DNA of 64,000 nt, from NCBI RefSeq assembly GCF_002288925.2, contig NW_022098063.1, positions 3,862,380-3,926,379 of the forward strand. Direction: 5' to 3'. The notes under the pieces were generated by a model, which did no database searches, was not told the origin of the DNA, and was given only the letters and a program-made list of their open reading frames with translations. Numbering within the stretch: position 1 is the stretch's first letter; each line of letters starts with the position of its first letter. The position numbers and the translations under genes are program-made. The DNA comes from Delphinapterus leucas (Eukaryota > Chordata > Mammalia > Artiodactyla > Monodontidae). Shown piece after piece: positions 1-11,033 of this stretch.

Positions 1-52
1 GAGGGAGGAAGGAAGGAAGGAAGGAAGGAGGGAAGGAAGGAAAAAAAGAAAG
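1..52. repeat. (GGAA)n/(GAAA)n purine tract
   Basis: Tandem GGAA and GGGA units run from the first base and grade into AAATAAAGT-like A-rich sequence to about 130. The tract lies at the ORF1-proximal end of the antisense L1 leader. Confidence 0.85.
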
Positions 53-1472
53 AAGATAAAGTAAAATAAAATAAAGTAAGATAAAGTATAATAAAGTTAT
101 TAAAATAAAAAATAATTAAGAGAAAAAAAAATTTTAAAAACAAACAAAAAAATGGACGGATAGAACCCTAGGACAAATGGTGGAAGCAAAGCTGTACAGA
201 CAAAATCCCACACAGAAGCATACACATACACACTCACAAAAAGAAGAAAAGGGGAAAAATTCATAAATCTTGCTCTCAAAGTCCACCCTCTTAATTTGGG
301 ATGATTCGTTGTCTATTCATGTGTTCCACAGATGCAGGGTACATCAAGTTGATTGTGAAGCTTTAATCCGCTGCTTCTGAGGCTGCTGGGAGAGATTTCC
401 CTTTCTCTTCTTTGTTCTCACAGCTCCCAGGGGCTCAGCTTTGGATTTGGCCCCGCCTCTGCATGTAGGTCGCCGGAGGGCGTCTGTTCTTCGCTCAGAG
501 AGGACGGGGTTAAAGGAGCCGCTGATTCGGGGGCTCTGGCTCACTCAGGCCGGGGGGAGGGAGGGGCACGGAGTGTGGGGCGAGCCTGCGGCGGCAGAGG
601 CCAGCGTGACATTACACCTGCCTGAGGCGCACCGTGCGTTCTCCCAGGGGAGTTGTCCCTGGATCCCGGGACCCTGGCAGTGGCGGGCTGCACAGCCTCC
701 CCAGAAGTTGGGTGTGGAGAGTGACCTGTGCTCACACACAAGCTTCTTGGTGGCGGCAGCAGCAGCCTTAGCGTCTCATGCCCGTCTCTGGGGTCCGCGC
801 TTGTAGCCACGGCTCGCACACGTCTCTGGAGTTCCTTTAAGCCGCGCTCTTAATCCCCTCTCCTCGCGCACCAGGAAGCAAAGAGGGAAGAAAAAGTCTC
901 TTGCCTCTTCGTCAGGTCCAGACTTTTCCCCTGACTCCCTCCCGGCTAGCCGTGGCGCACTAACCCGCTGCAGGCTGTGTTCACGCAGCCAACCCCAGTC
1001 CTCTCCTGGCGCTCCGACCGAAGCCCGAGCCTCAGCTCCCAGCCCCCGCCCGCCCCGGCGGGTGAGCAGACAAGCCTCTCGCGCTGGTGAGTGCCTGTTG
1101 GCCCTGATCCTCTGTGCGGGAATCTCTCCACTTTGCCCTCCGCACCCCTGTTGCTGTGCTCTCCTCCGCAGCTCCGAAGCTTCCCCCCTCCGCCACCCGC
1201 AGTCTCCAACTGCGAAGGGGCCTCCTAGTGTGTTGAAACCTTTCCTCCTTCACAGCTCCCTCCCACTGGTGCAGGTCCCGTCCCTATCCTTTTGTCTCTG
1301 TTTATTCTTTTTTCTTTTGCCCTACCCAGGTACGTGGGGAGTTTCTTGCCTTTTGGGAGGTCTGAGGTCTTCTAACAGCGTTCAGTAGGTGTTCTGTAGG
1401 AGTTGTTCCACGTGTAGATGTATTTTTGGTGTATCTGTGGGGAGGAAGGTGATCTCCGCATCTTACTCTTCT

Positions 1473-1480
1473 GCCATCTT
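1473..1480 (-). promoter_or_regulatory. YY1-like motif at L1 5' end
   Basis: The minus strand reads AAGATGGC within the first ten or so bases of the L1. Human L1 carries a YY1 site with this core in the same place, where it fixes the transcription start. The motif is visible; function in this copy is inferred. Confidence 0.55.
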
Positions 1481-1657
1481 CCCGGAAGCCCCGGTCTTTG
1501 GGTTTTTAAAAAATTCCCCGTGATTCTGACATCCAGCCCAACCACTGACTGTTCTCATATTCCTTTTAATTATACAAGTAATGCATAAATCCATTCTTGT
1601 TAGTTTTTTCAAACACGGTTTTTAATTTTTAAAACATTTTTCAAAGTACATGGAATA

Positions 1658-1788
1658 GGGATTCTTAAACTCTGATGTGCAGTAGAATCATCTGGGAGCA
1701 TATTTAACATGCAGATTTCCATGCTTGATCTGCTTTATCAAGTGTGAGGTGAGATCTAGGAAAGTGTAATTTTTATAAGCTCCCCTTT
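1658..1788 (+). mobile_element. MER5-like hAT DNA transposon remnant
   Basis: The pattern 'ttaaactctgatgtgcagtagaatcatctgggagc...' followed by a gapped tail ending in 'taagctcccc' resembles the MER5 non-autonomous hAT family. It is diverged and lacks clear terminal repeats. Confidence 0.5.
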
Positions 1789-2132
1789 TTCCTTTTTTTT
1801 TAAAGTTTTTATTTTGAAATAATTTTATATTTACAGAAGAGTCACAGAGAATTCCCTTCATCAGGCCCCAGACATCTTACTTAACCATGGTACACTTAAT
1901 TAAAACCAAGAAGTTAACACCAGTACAATATTATTAATTAAACTACAATTTCTATTTGGATTTCACATTTTTTTACACTATGTGTTTTTTCTGTTCCACA
2001 ATACCATATTACATTTAGTTGTCATTTTTCCTTAGTCTCCATCAATCTGTACAGTACTTTGGTCTTTTCTTATCTTTCATGACCTTGACTCTTTTGAAAA
2101 GTTTTGATTAGTTATCCCCCAATTGATTTTGG
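1789..2132 (-). mobile_element. Ancient L1M 3' end
   Basis: T-rich start then 'attttgaaataattttatatttacag', 'taaccatggtacact' and 'gaccttgactcttttgaaaag', typical of old L1M 3' UTR read antisense. The younger L1 at 2144-7461 is inserted at its right end. AT-rich sequence at 7473-7650 may be its continuation. Confidence 0.6.
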
Positions 2133-3999
2133 TATGGAATTTTTCTACTTTTTTATTTTAAATTGAGGAATAGTTGATTTACAATATAATATTAGTCTTG
2201 GGTGTACAACACAGTGATTCAAAATTTTTGTAGATTATACTCCATTTATAGTTTTTATAAAATATTGGCTATATTCCCTGTATGGTACAAAATATCTTTG
2301 TGGTTTATTTATTTTATACATAGTACTTTGTACCTCTTAATCCCTTACCCCTATCTTGTCTTTCACTCCTTCCCTCTCCCTTCTGGTAACCACAAGTTTG
2401 TCCTCTGTATCAGTGAGTCTGGTTTTTGTTGTTGTTGTTATAGTCATTCATGTGTTTTATTTTGTAGATTCCACATATAAGTAATAACATACAGTATTTG
2501 TCTCTCCTGTGTGACATCTTTCACTAAGCATGATACCCTTCAGGTCCATCCATGTTGTTGCAAATGGCAAAATTTCATTCCTTTTTATGACTGAGTGGTA
2601 TTGCATTGCACATATATACCACATCTTCTTTATCCATTCTTTTCTTAATGGACACTTAGTTTACTTCTGTATTTTGGCTATTGTAAATAATACTACTATG
2701 AACATTGGGGTGAATGTATCTTTTCAAATTAATGTTTTTGGGTTTTTTATACCCAAGTGTGGAATTGCTTGGTCATATGGTAGTTCTATTTTTAGATTTT
2801 TGAGAAACCTCCATACTGTTTTCCACAGTGGCTGCACCAATTTACATTCCCAACAGAGTATGAGGATTCCCTTTTGTCTACATCCTCACCAACATTTAAT
2901 ATTTGTGTTCTTTTTGTTGATAGCCATTCTGACAGGTGTGAGGTGATACCTCACTGTGGTTTTGATTTGCATTTTCCTGATGATTAATGATAATAAGCAT
3001 CTTTTTATGTGCCTGTTGGCCATCTGCATGTGCTCTTTGGAAAAATGTCTATTCAGGTGTTCTGCCAATTTTTTAATTGGGTTGTTTGGGGTTTTTTGAT
3101 GTTAAGTAGTATAAGCTGTTTATATATATTGGATATTAACTCCTCATTGGCCATATCATTTGCAAATATTTTCTCCTATTCAGTAGGTTGTTTTTTTCAT
3201 TTCGTGGATGTTTTCCTTTGCTGTGCAAAAGCTTTTAAGTTTAATTAGGTCCCATTTGTTTATTTTTGCTTTTATTTTCTTTGCTGTAGGAGACAGATCC
3301 AAAAAAATATTGCTACAATTTATGTCAGAGTGTTCTGCCTATATTTTCTTCTAGAAGTTTTGTGGTTTCCAATCTTACATTTATGTGTTTAATCCATTTT
3401 TATTTTATTTTTGTATATGGTGTTATAGAATGTTCTAATTTCATTCTTTTACATGTAGCTGTCCAGTTTTCCCTGCACCACTTATTAAAGAGACTGTCTT
3501 TTGTCCATTCTGTATTATTGCCTCTTTTGTTGTGGATTAATTAATTGACTATAAGCATGTGGGTTTATTTCTGGGCTCTCTACTCTTTTCCATTGATCTA
3601 TAAGTCTGTCTTTGTGCAAGAATGATACTGTTTTGATGGCTGTAGCTTTGTAGTATAGTCTGATGTCAGGGAAATTGATACCTCCAGCTCTGTTCCTCTT
3701 CCTCAAGATGTTTATAGCTATTCAGGGTCTTTTGTATTTCCATACAAGTTTTTAAATTATTTATTCTAGTTCTGTGGAGAATGCCATTGGTATTTTTATA
3801 GGGACTGCATTGAATCTGTAGATTGCCTTGTGTGGTATGGTCATTTTAATAATATTAATTATTCCAATCCACGAACATAGTATATTTTTCCACCTGTTTG
3901 TGTTATCTTCATTTTCTTCCATCAGTGTCTTATGGTTTTCCAAGTACAGGTATTTTACCTCTTTAGGTCAGTTTATCCCTAGGCATTTTATTCTTTTTG

Positions 4000-4344
4000 T
4001 TGTTTTTTGTTGTTGTTGTTGTTTGTTTTTAAAGAATATGTTGGGGGTAGGAGTTTTTATTAATTAATTTATTTATTTTTGCTGTATTGGGTCTTTGTTT
4101 CTGGGCAAGGGTTTTCTCTAGTTGTGGCAAGTGGGGGCCACTCTTCATCACGGTGCGCAGGCCTCTCACTATCACAGCCTCTCTTGTTGCAGAGCACAGG
4201 CTCCAGATGCACAGGCTCAGCAGTTGTGGATCATGGGCCTAGTTCCTCCACAGCATGTGGGATCTTCCCAGACCAGGGCTCGAACCCATGTCCCCTGCAT
4301 TAGCAGGCAGATTCTCAACCACTGTGCCACCTGGGAAGCCTGGT
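4000..4344 (-). mobile_element. CHR-1-like SINE
   Basis: Antisense tRNA-derived SINE: A/T-rich tail at left, tRNA-like head ending 'ccacctgggaagcc' at right. It sits inside L1 ORF2 and is flanked by 'attttattctttttg' at 3985-3999 and 4345-4359, a perfect 15-bp TSD. Confidence 0.93.
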
Positions 4345-4643
4345 ATTTTATTCTTTTTGATGTGATTGTAAATGGGATTGTTTCCTTAATTTCTCTTTCT
4401 GATAGTTCATTGTTAGTGTGTAGAAATGCAACAGATTTCTATATATTAAATTTGTATCCTGCAACTTTACTGAATTCATTGATGAGCTCTAGTAGTCTTT
4501 TGGTAGCATCTTTAGGATTTTCTATGTATAGTATCATGTAATCTGCAAACAAAGACATTTTTTAGTGCTTCCTTTCCAATTTGGATTCCTTTTATTTCTT
4601 TTTCCTGCTTAATTGCTGTGGCTAGGACTTACAATACTATGTT

Positions 4644-4983
4644 TTTGTTGTTTTTTAAAATTTTTATTTTATTTATTTATTTTTGGCTGTGTTGGGTCTT
4701 CATTGCTGTACATGGGCTTTCTCTAGTTGTGGCGAGTGGGGGCTACTCTTCATTGCAATGCACAGGCTTCTCATTTCGGTGGCTTCTTTTGTTGTGGAGC
4801 ACGGGCTCTAGGCATGTGGGCTTCAGTAGTTGTGGCTCATGGGCTCCAGAGTGCAGGCTCAGTAGTTGTGGTGCATGGGCTTAGTTGCTCTGCAGCATGT
4901 GGGATCTTCCTGGACTAGGGCTCAAACCTGTGTCCCCTGCATTGACAGGCAAATTCTTAACCACTGCACCACCAGAGAAGCCC
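4644..4983 (-). mobile_element. CHR-1-like SINE
   Basis: Same family and orientation as the copy 300 bp to the left. TSD 'tacaatactatgtt' at 4630-4643 and 'tacgatactatgtt' at 4984-4997 (13 of 14). It interrupts the L1 reverse transcriptase region. Confidence 0.93.
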
Positions 4984-6428
4984 TACGATACTATGTTGAA
5001 TAAAAGTGCTGAGCGTGGGCATCCTTGTCTTCTTCCTATCTTAGAAGAAATGCTTTCAGCATTTCACCATTGATTGTGATGTTAGCTGTGGGCTTATCAT
5101 ATATGGCTTTTATTATGTTGAGGTATGTTCCCTCTATACCCACTTTGTGGAGAGTTTCTATCATAAAAGGATGTTGAATTTTGTCAAAAGCTTTTTCTGC
5201 AAATGTTGAGATGACCATTTGATTATTTTTCAAGTTGTTAATGTGGTGTATCACAATGATTGATTTACAGATATTGAACTATCCTTTCATCCCTGGGATA
5301 AATCCCACTTGATCATGGTGTATGATCCTTTTACTGTATCATTGGATTCGGTTTGCTAATTTTTTGTCGAAGATTTTTGCATCTATGTTTATCAGTGATA
5401 TTGACATGTAATTTGCTTTTTTGTGATATCGTTGGTTTTGGTGTCAGGGTGATGCTGACCTCATAAATGAGTTTGGAAGCATTCCTTCCTCTGCAATATT
5501 CTAGAGTAGTTTGAGAAGGATAGGTGTTTAGTCTTCTTTAAATGTTTGGTAGAATTCACCTGTGAAGGTCTGATTCTGGACTTTTGTTTGTTGGGAGTTA
5601 TTTTATTACTGATTAAATTATATTACTGGTAATTGGTCTGTTGATATTTGTATTTTTTTCCTGGTTCAGTTTGGGAGATTGTATATTTCTAGGAATTTGT
5701 CCATTTCTTCTAGGTTGTCCATTTTATTGGCATATAGTTGTTCATAGTAATCTCTTATGATTCTTTGTATTTCTGTGGTGTCAGTTGTAACTTCTCCTTT
5801 TTCATTTCTGATTTTATTGATTTTCACCCTCTCTTGTTTTCTCAATAGTCTGGCTAAACGTTTATTAATTTTGTTTATCTTTTCAAAGGACAATCTGTTA
5901 GTTTCATTGATATTTTCTATTGTTTTTTAGTCTCTATTTTATTTATTTTTGCTCTGATCTTTATGATTTCTTTCCTCGTACTAACTTTGGGTTTTGTTTG
6001 TTCTTCTTTTTCTACTTCCTTTAGGTATAAGGTTAGGTTGTTTATTTGAGATTTTTCTTGTTTCCTGAGGTAAGCTTGTATCACTATAAACTTTTTAGAA
6101 CTGCTTTTGCTGCATTCCAGAGTTTTTGGATCATCATGTGTTCATTTTCATTTGTCTCTAGGTATTTTTTTATATCCTCTTTGATTTCTTCAGTAATCCA
6201 TTGGTTGGTAAGTAGCATATTGTTTAGCCTCCATGTGTTTGTATTTTTTGCAGTTTTTGTTTTTCTCGTAGATGGTTTCTAATCTCATAGCATTGTAGTT
6301 GGAAAAGATGCTTGGTATGATTTCAATTTTCTTAAATTTATAGAGACTTGTTTTATAGCCTGGTATGTGATATATCCTGTAGAATGTTCCATATGCATTT
6401 GAAAAAAATCTGCTGCTTTTGGATGGAG

Positions 6429-6431
<3 letters not shown>

Positions 6432-6487
<56 letters not shown>

Positions 6488-6499
6488 TCTCTCTCTCTA
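6432..6499. repeat. (CT)n microsatellite at L1 internal junction
   Basis: Almost pure CT dinucleotides, then a short 'acatatatat'. It lies exactly where the L1 changes from ORF2 (left) to 5' UTR (right). Confidence 0.95.
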
Positions 6500-7461
6500 T
6501 ACATATATATGGCCCAGGGTATTCTGGGGCTCATGCCTACCCACTGGTGGGTGGTGCTGTGTCCTGGGGTCTCTGGCTGCAGGGCTCTAGGGGTACTGGG
6601 TTTCATGCCTGTGCACTGTTGTGTGGGACAAGGTCCTGGGTTCTGTGGTGGCCAGGGTCATTTTCAGGGGTGGCTGTGGGCTCAGGGAGTCTTAAGGCAG
6701 CCTGTCTGCTGGTGGGTGGGGCTGTGTCCCCACCCAGCTAGTCGCTTGGCCTTAGGTGTCCCAGTACTGGTTCCTACAGGCTGGTGGGTGGGTTGGGGTG
6801 GTGTCCAGAGGCTAATATTCTAGAGGGAGGATTTCAAAGTGGTGCTTGTCATTACCAGTGTCCATGTGGTAGAATGAGTTCCCCCAAAATGGCTGTTGCC
6901 AGTGTCTGTGTCCCCAGGGTGAGCTCAAGTTGCCTCCTGCCTCTCTGGGAGGCTCTCTAAGGTCAGCAGGTGGGTCTGATCCAGGCTCCTTTCAAATAAC
7001 TGCTCTGTCCTGGGTCCCAGAGTGTGTTAAATTTTGTGTGTGCCTTTTAAGAGTGGAATCTGTCTTTCCCACAGCCCTCTGGGTCTCCTGAAAGTAAGCC
7101 CTGCTGGGCTTCAAAGCCAAACATTCTGGGGGCTTGTCTTCCCTTGTAGGACCCCCAGGCTGGGGAGCCTGATGTAGAGCTCAGACCCCCACTCCTTGGG
7201 GAGAACCTCTGCAATTTTAATTATTCTCTTATTTATGAGTTGCCCCCCTGTGGGTATGGGTCTTGACTATACCACGACTCTGACCTTCCTACCCATCTCG
7301 TTGTGGTTCCTTCTTTATATCTTTAGTTGTAGAAGATCTTTGCTGGTAGGTTCTGGTCTTTGTCATAAATAGTCGCTCTGTAAATAGTTGTAATTTTGGT
7401 GTGCCCATGAGAGAAGGTGACCTCAGGGTATTCCTACTCCACCATCTTGGGAACTCTCTGA
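6500..7461 (-). promoter_or_regulatory. LINE-1 5' UTR, older type than at 1-1489
   Basis: GC-rich leader with no sustained open frame, ending at the right TSD. Near the L1 start the minus strand reads AAGATGGT (7441-7448), a YY1-like core, as in the other L1 leader of this window. The two leaders are otherwise dissimilar, suggesting different L1 lineages. Confidence 0.7.
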
Positions 7462-7472
7462 TATGGAATTTT

Positions 7473-8545
7473 AAAAGGGTTTCCTTTTACCCTCAACCCC
7501 ACATCTCCTTTGAGTTATCCACTGAAAACTCTTCTTCCATATTTTCTCCTGTTTAAATAAATATATATACTAATACATACTTTATATAACAATGTAAATA
7601 CTCTTGGGCAACTTGCTTTTATTTATGTAACAGTTTGATTTGGTGATCTTTTGTGATAGTATGTAGAATGTTTAATTTAGCATTTGTACCCTAGAAAAGA
7701 TAAAGTGTGTTCTATATAGAGAACCTTCTGTAGTAGCTGATGTTCAAAGCAGCAGAACCAAAATCCTAGGGGATGGTAATGTAGTAAACACATTTTTCTG
7801 ATTTTGTTTCAAAAAGCTCACACAGACCTGGGAAATGAATAGATGAAAGGTACATAGTGCATGGATATATTCATTGTCTCATAAACTTTTCATTATTATT
7901 TGAAATTTATTTTAAATGCAAATAAATACAGAAACAAAATCACAGTCTAGAAATCCTTTATTAGTCTTTGAACCTCTTCCTGGAAAAGTCACTCAAACTC
8001 CTGTTGCCCCTTTCTCCATGCATTTAGTGGAATTAATTAATTTTACATCAGTGTTGTGAGAAAAATCTTCTAATAAAATTTTTAATGAAGACTTTGAGTA
8101 CACATGAATATGAATTTGAAAATGCTTCGTCCTCTGGGAACAGAGGAAACAGCATTTTAACTGGTGTTGACAGTTGGAGCAGAAATAGATGTGGTCTCCA
8201 AAAGAAGACAGAACTGTTTTGTGGTCATGTGTAGTTATGATTTTAAAAGAAATGAATGCATTTTTCCAACTCTGGCTTGTTGACTTTGGAATGCTTGTTT
8301 CTCTTGCGGAGTCAATATTTGAAGAGAGGTCTGATATATAAAATAAGGTCCACTTCTGCAGATGACACATCAAACAGCCTGATCTGTCACTGGGAAAGTG
8401 ACAGCCATTAAAATGAAAAATTGAGGCAAAGAGCTCTGCTGTGATAACTCATGGCATTCTGAGTTCTCACATTCTGACCTTGATACAAATAGATAAAATT
8501 CAATTAAAGAATAAAATGCTTTATTAAAAAAGCAGGTCTTGGTCT
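7473..8545. other. No gene seen; unique AT-rich DNA
   Basis: The first 180 bp may be the continuation of the ancient L1M interrupted at 2133. The rest shows no repeat I recognise. A 126-codon minus frame (7993-8373) resembles no family and has low-complexity composition; I treat it as chance. Confidence 0.6.
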
Positions 8546-8561
8546 GGGCCCATCACTTTGG

Positions 8562-8697
8562 GTTTTTTAAATTTGTTTGCTTGTTTTGGCCACACTATTT
8601 GGCTTACGGGATCTCAGTTCCCAGACTAGGGATTGAACCCAGGCCATGATAGTGAAAGCCCAGAATCCTAACCACCAGGCCACCAGGGAACTCACAA
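8562..8697 (-). mobile_element. Short CHR-type SINE
   Basis: About 136 bp, antisense, with 'gggattgaacccagg' and 'ccaccagggaact'. The TSD 'gggcccatcactttgg' is perfect over 16 bp (8546-8561, 8698-8713). It is shorter than CHR-1, with only the tRNA-related part and a short tail. Confidence 0.92.
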
Positions 8698-8957
8698 GGG
8701 CCCATCACTTTGGATCCTTATGTTACACCATGGTGGTCCTATGAGATCAAGTTAATGGATTTGATTCTTAAATGACTTTAGTCAGCGTTCCATAGAGAAA
8801 ACCTCGTTTCTACAAGTATAGACAATATTCCTAACCTTAGCCAATCTCTATGCAAATCCATTCCTGCATCAGTCAGTGTTATCCAGAGAAATAAAACCAA
8901 TAAGATAGGTATGTAGACAGGCATAGATAAAGATATAGGTATAAATAAATTTATTTA

Positions 8958-9080
8958 TTTTATTTTATTTTATTTATTTATTGACCACGCTATGCAGCAT
9001 GCAGGATCTTAGTTCCCTGATCAGGGATGGAACCAGTGGAAGCACAGATTCTTAACCACTGGACCACCAGGGAAGTCCCT
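8958..9080 (-). mobile_element. Short CHR-type SINE, internally deleted
   Basis: Antisense: (TTTA)n tail, 'gcatgcaggatcttagttccctg', then 'accactggaccaccaggg'. Part of the tRNA-like head between 'ggatggaaccag' and 'tggaagcac' is missing. A degenerate TSD (taaataaatttattt against taaagaaatttgttt) is possible. Confidence 0.85.
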
Positions 9081-9096
9081 AAAGAAATTTGTTTTA

Positions 9097-9311
9097 GGGC
9101 TTCCCTGGTGGCGCAGTGGTTGAGAGTCCGCCTGCCGATGCAGGGGACACGGGTTCGTGCCCCGGTCCGGTAAGATCCCACATGCCGCGGAGCAGCTAGG
9201 CCCGTGAGCCATGGCCACTGAGCCTGCGCGTCCGGAGCCTGTGCTCCGCAACGGGAGAGGCCACAACAGTGAGAGGCCCGCGTACCGGAAAACAAACAAA
9301 AAAAACAAGGC
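9097..9311 (+). mobile_element. CHR-2-type SINE
   Basis: Full head-to-tail copy starting 'gggcttccctggtggcgcag' and ending 'gcgtaccgg' plus an A-rich tail. It lies directly between an antisense CHR SINE and an L1 3' end. No clean TSD. Confidence 0.93.
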
Positions 9312-9862
9312 AAGAAATAACGAGTGTTGGCAAAGATATGGAGAAAAGGGAATCTTTGTGCACTGTTGGTGGGAATGTAAATTGGTGCAACCACTTTGGA
9401 AAACAGTATAGAGGTTCCTCAGAAAATTGAAAGTAGAAACACCAAATGATCCAGCAATTTCCCTTCCAGTTATTTATCCAAAGAAAATGAAAACACGAAT
9501 TTGAAAAGATATATGCACCTCCATGTTCATTGCAGCATTATTTACAATATCCAAGATAGGGAAGCAAATTAAGTGTCCATCAATGGATGAATAGACAAAG
9601 AAATTGTGAAATAAACAGACACACACACATACACATACCTCAAGGGAATTATGCTAAATGATATAAGTCAGACAGAGACTCTAAGACAAACACTATATGA
9701 TGTCTCTTATTTGTGGAATCTAAAAAAAAAACAAACATACCAATCTCATAGACACAGAGAACAGTGGTGGTTGCCAGAGGCAAAGTGGTGGAGAGTGGGA
9801 AAAATGGATAAACTGTTTTGGTTTTCATTTTAGCTTAAATAAATTAATTTAAAAATTTTAAT
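9312..9862 (+). mobile_element. 5'-truncated L1 3' end
   Basis: Starts in the last part of ORF2 ([17 protein letters not shown] at about 9345-9395) and runs through 'gcattatttacaatatccaag' to an A-rich 3' end. Stops and a short CA run (about 9618-9640) break the frame. Confidence 0.85.
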
Positions 9863-10510
9863 GGAATAAAATGGCTCAGAATTGTACATGATCATGAAGT
9901 GGTCCTGAATACTCTTCATTTAAAGCAGTCCTGATTTTTCCCAGCAGCTTCCCTCTTCCACTTCAGTCTTTCTTTCATAACCCTACATGGTCTTCCATAG
10001 GGGAAAAAAAAAGAATTCCTAAGAGGACAATCCTTGTGAAGATGTGGTATCACCATCATTGATTACCTCTGATTGACATGCAATTTGAGTTTTATTAGTT
10101 GTCTTTATTTTCTCAGCACTCTTCATAATTGTTTTAATGGTGGAAGCAACTAGGCCTATAACTTAACATTCATCACCAGAATGTCCCCCAACTCTATCCA
10201 CCATAATATTTACACTTCAACATCCAGTGAGTACTTTGCTCATTAAAATAAATCTTGAAAACACCCAAAAATGGGCAAGGAATCTTGTATGAATGAGAAA
10301 ATTTGTGGGTATCACTCAAACTGAGGACTGCATGGAATGTCCACTGGCTGACATTCGACCTAGAACAATCCAAATCCCTGTCCTAAAAATGTGTGAGGGT
10401 GTAGCCCCATCGCATGTACACTTGTTTATAATGTCACAATGTGTTGCTATACTAATTTGACATATGCATCATAAAACATGCACAAACCAGCAAATAAAAG
10501 AGAATCATTT
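9863..10510. other. No gene seen; unique DNA
   Basis: Non-repetitive AT-rich sequence with no open frame of note and no repeat I recognise. Confidence 0.6.
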
Positions 10511-10620
10511 AGGGCTTCCCTGGTGGCGCAGTGGTTGAGAGTCCGCCTGCCGATGCAGGGGACACGGGTTCATGCCCCGGTCCGCGAAGATCCCACATGC
10601 CGCGGAGCAGCTAGGCCCGT
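10511..10620 (+). mobile_element. CHR-2-type SINE cut by assembly gap
   Basis: The first 110 bp match the other CHR-2 copies, then run into Ns. 'atcattta' before the SINE resembles 'atcattatta' just after the gap, so the missing sequence may be little more than the SINE's second half. Confidence 0.93.
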
Positions 10621-10720
10621 NNNNNNNNNNNNNNNNNNNNNNNNNNNNNNNNNNNNNNNNNNNNNNNNNNNNNNNNNNNNNNNNNNNNNNNNNNNNNNNN
10701 NNNNNNNNNNNNNNNNNNNN
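10621..10720. other. Assembly gap (100 N)
   Basis: Exactly 100 Ns, a common placeholder for a gap of unknown size. Confidence 0.99.
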
Positions 10721-11033
10721 TCATCATTATTAGTCACACTTTAAATGAGAGCAATGTAATTGAATAGGCTTCATTTTTTTTTTTTAATCTTAGTTCAATA
10801 CAATGTGATGAAGCAGTACTAGGTTCAGTTTATTTTGAGATTTAATTTTAATGGCTGTCAGAGTAAAGAAAGATGAAAAAATAATACTTAGACCTAGATG
10901 GAAGAAATACTCTTGAAATCATGAAACTCATCTTTTTAATTTCATGCATAATTATGCAAATGTTTTGTTGCTGTTGAAATGGAGCTGTTAAACAGCCTGT
11001 TGATCTTGCAAACTAATTGAATGATACTGCATT
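10721..11033. other. No gene seen; unique DNA
   Basis: Short AT-rich stretch between the gap and an L1 tail. No repeat or open frame recognised. Confidence 0.55.

Larger units (their letters stand above)
1..1489 (-). mobile_element. LINE-1 5' UTR (body lies left of window)
   Basis: On the minus strand this begins at about 1489 with GGAAGATGGCAGAAGAG, runs through a CpG-rich leader (about 1240 down to 430) and ends in A-rich and GGAA-rich sequence at the window edge. I recognise it as the 5' end and UTR of a young cetartiodactyl LINE-1. The element is therefore 5'-complete, and ORF1 and ORF2 should lie left of position 1. The 92-121 codon open frames inside the GC-rich part are untranslated leader, not genes. 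No TSD can be tested because the 3' end is outside the window. Confidence 0.8.
2500..6431 (-). pseudogene. L1 ORF2 remnant (endonuclease tail, RT, C-terminus)
   Basis: Read right to left: end of the endonuclease domain (RFFSNAYGTF, IPSIFSNYNAMRLE), linker ([17 protein letters not shown], 5666-5893), reverse transcriptase ([12 protein letters not shown] and [11 protein letters not shown], 5036-5254) and C-terminal region. The endonuclease SDH motif reads SNY here, so a catalytic His and its neighbouring Asp are changed. Frames are broken by stops and by two SINEs. It cannot encode an active ORF2p. Confidence 0.85.
2144..7461 (-). mobile_element. LINE-1 with 5' UTR but no ORF1 or ORF2 start
   Basis: One insertion, because 'tatggaatttt' occurs exactly at 2133-2143 and again at 7462-7472. 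From right to left the minus-strand order is 5' UTR (7461-6500), a TC tract (6499-6432), ORF2 from late endonuclease to C-terminus, then 3' UTR ending at 2144. ORF1 and roughly the first 190 codons of ORF2 are missing, although both element ends are present. Two CHR SINEs (4000-4344, 4644-4983) inserted later. Without them the element is about 4.6 kb; full-length mammalian L1s are 6-7 kb. Confidence 0.8.

Noticed and set aside
441..1388. Overlapping 87-121 codon frames on both strands
   Set aside because: They lie in a CpG-rich L1 5' UTR. GC-rich DNA has few stops, so open frames on both strands are expected.
4079..4918. Plus-strand frames of 74-139 codons
   Set aside because: They read through antisense CHR-1-like SINEs and L1; not coding.
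7993..8373. 126-codon minus frame as a gene
   Set aside because: No family resemblance and no supporting context; consistent with chance in 64 kb.
9097..9170. tRNA gene at the head of CHR SINEs
   Set aside because: The head is tRNA-derived but diverged and fused to a SINE body. It is part of a transposon, present in about 29 copies.
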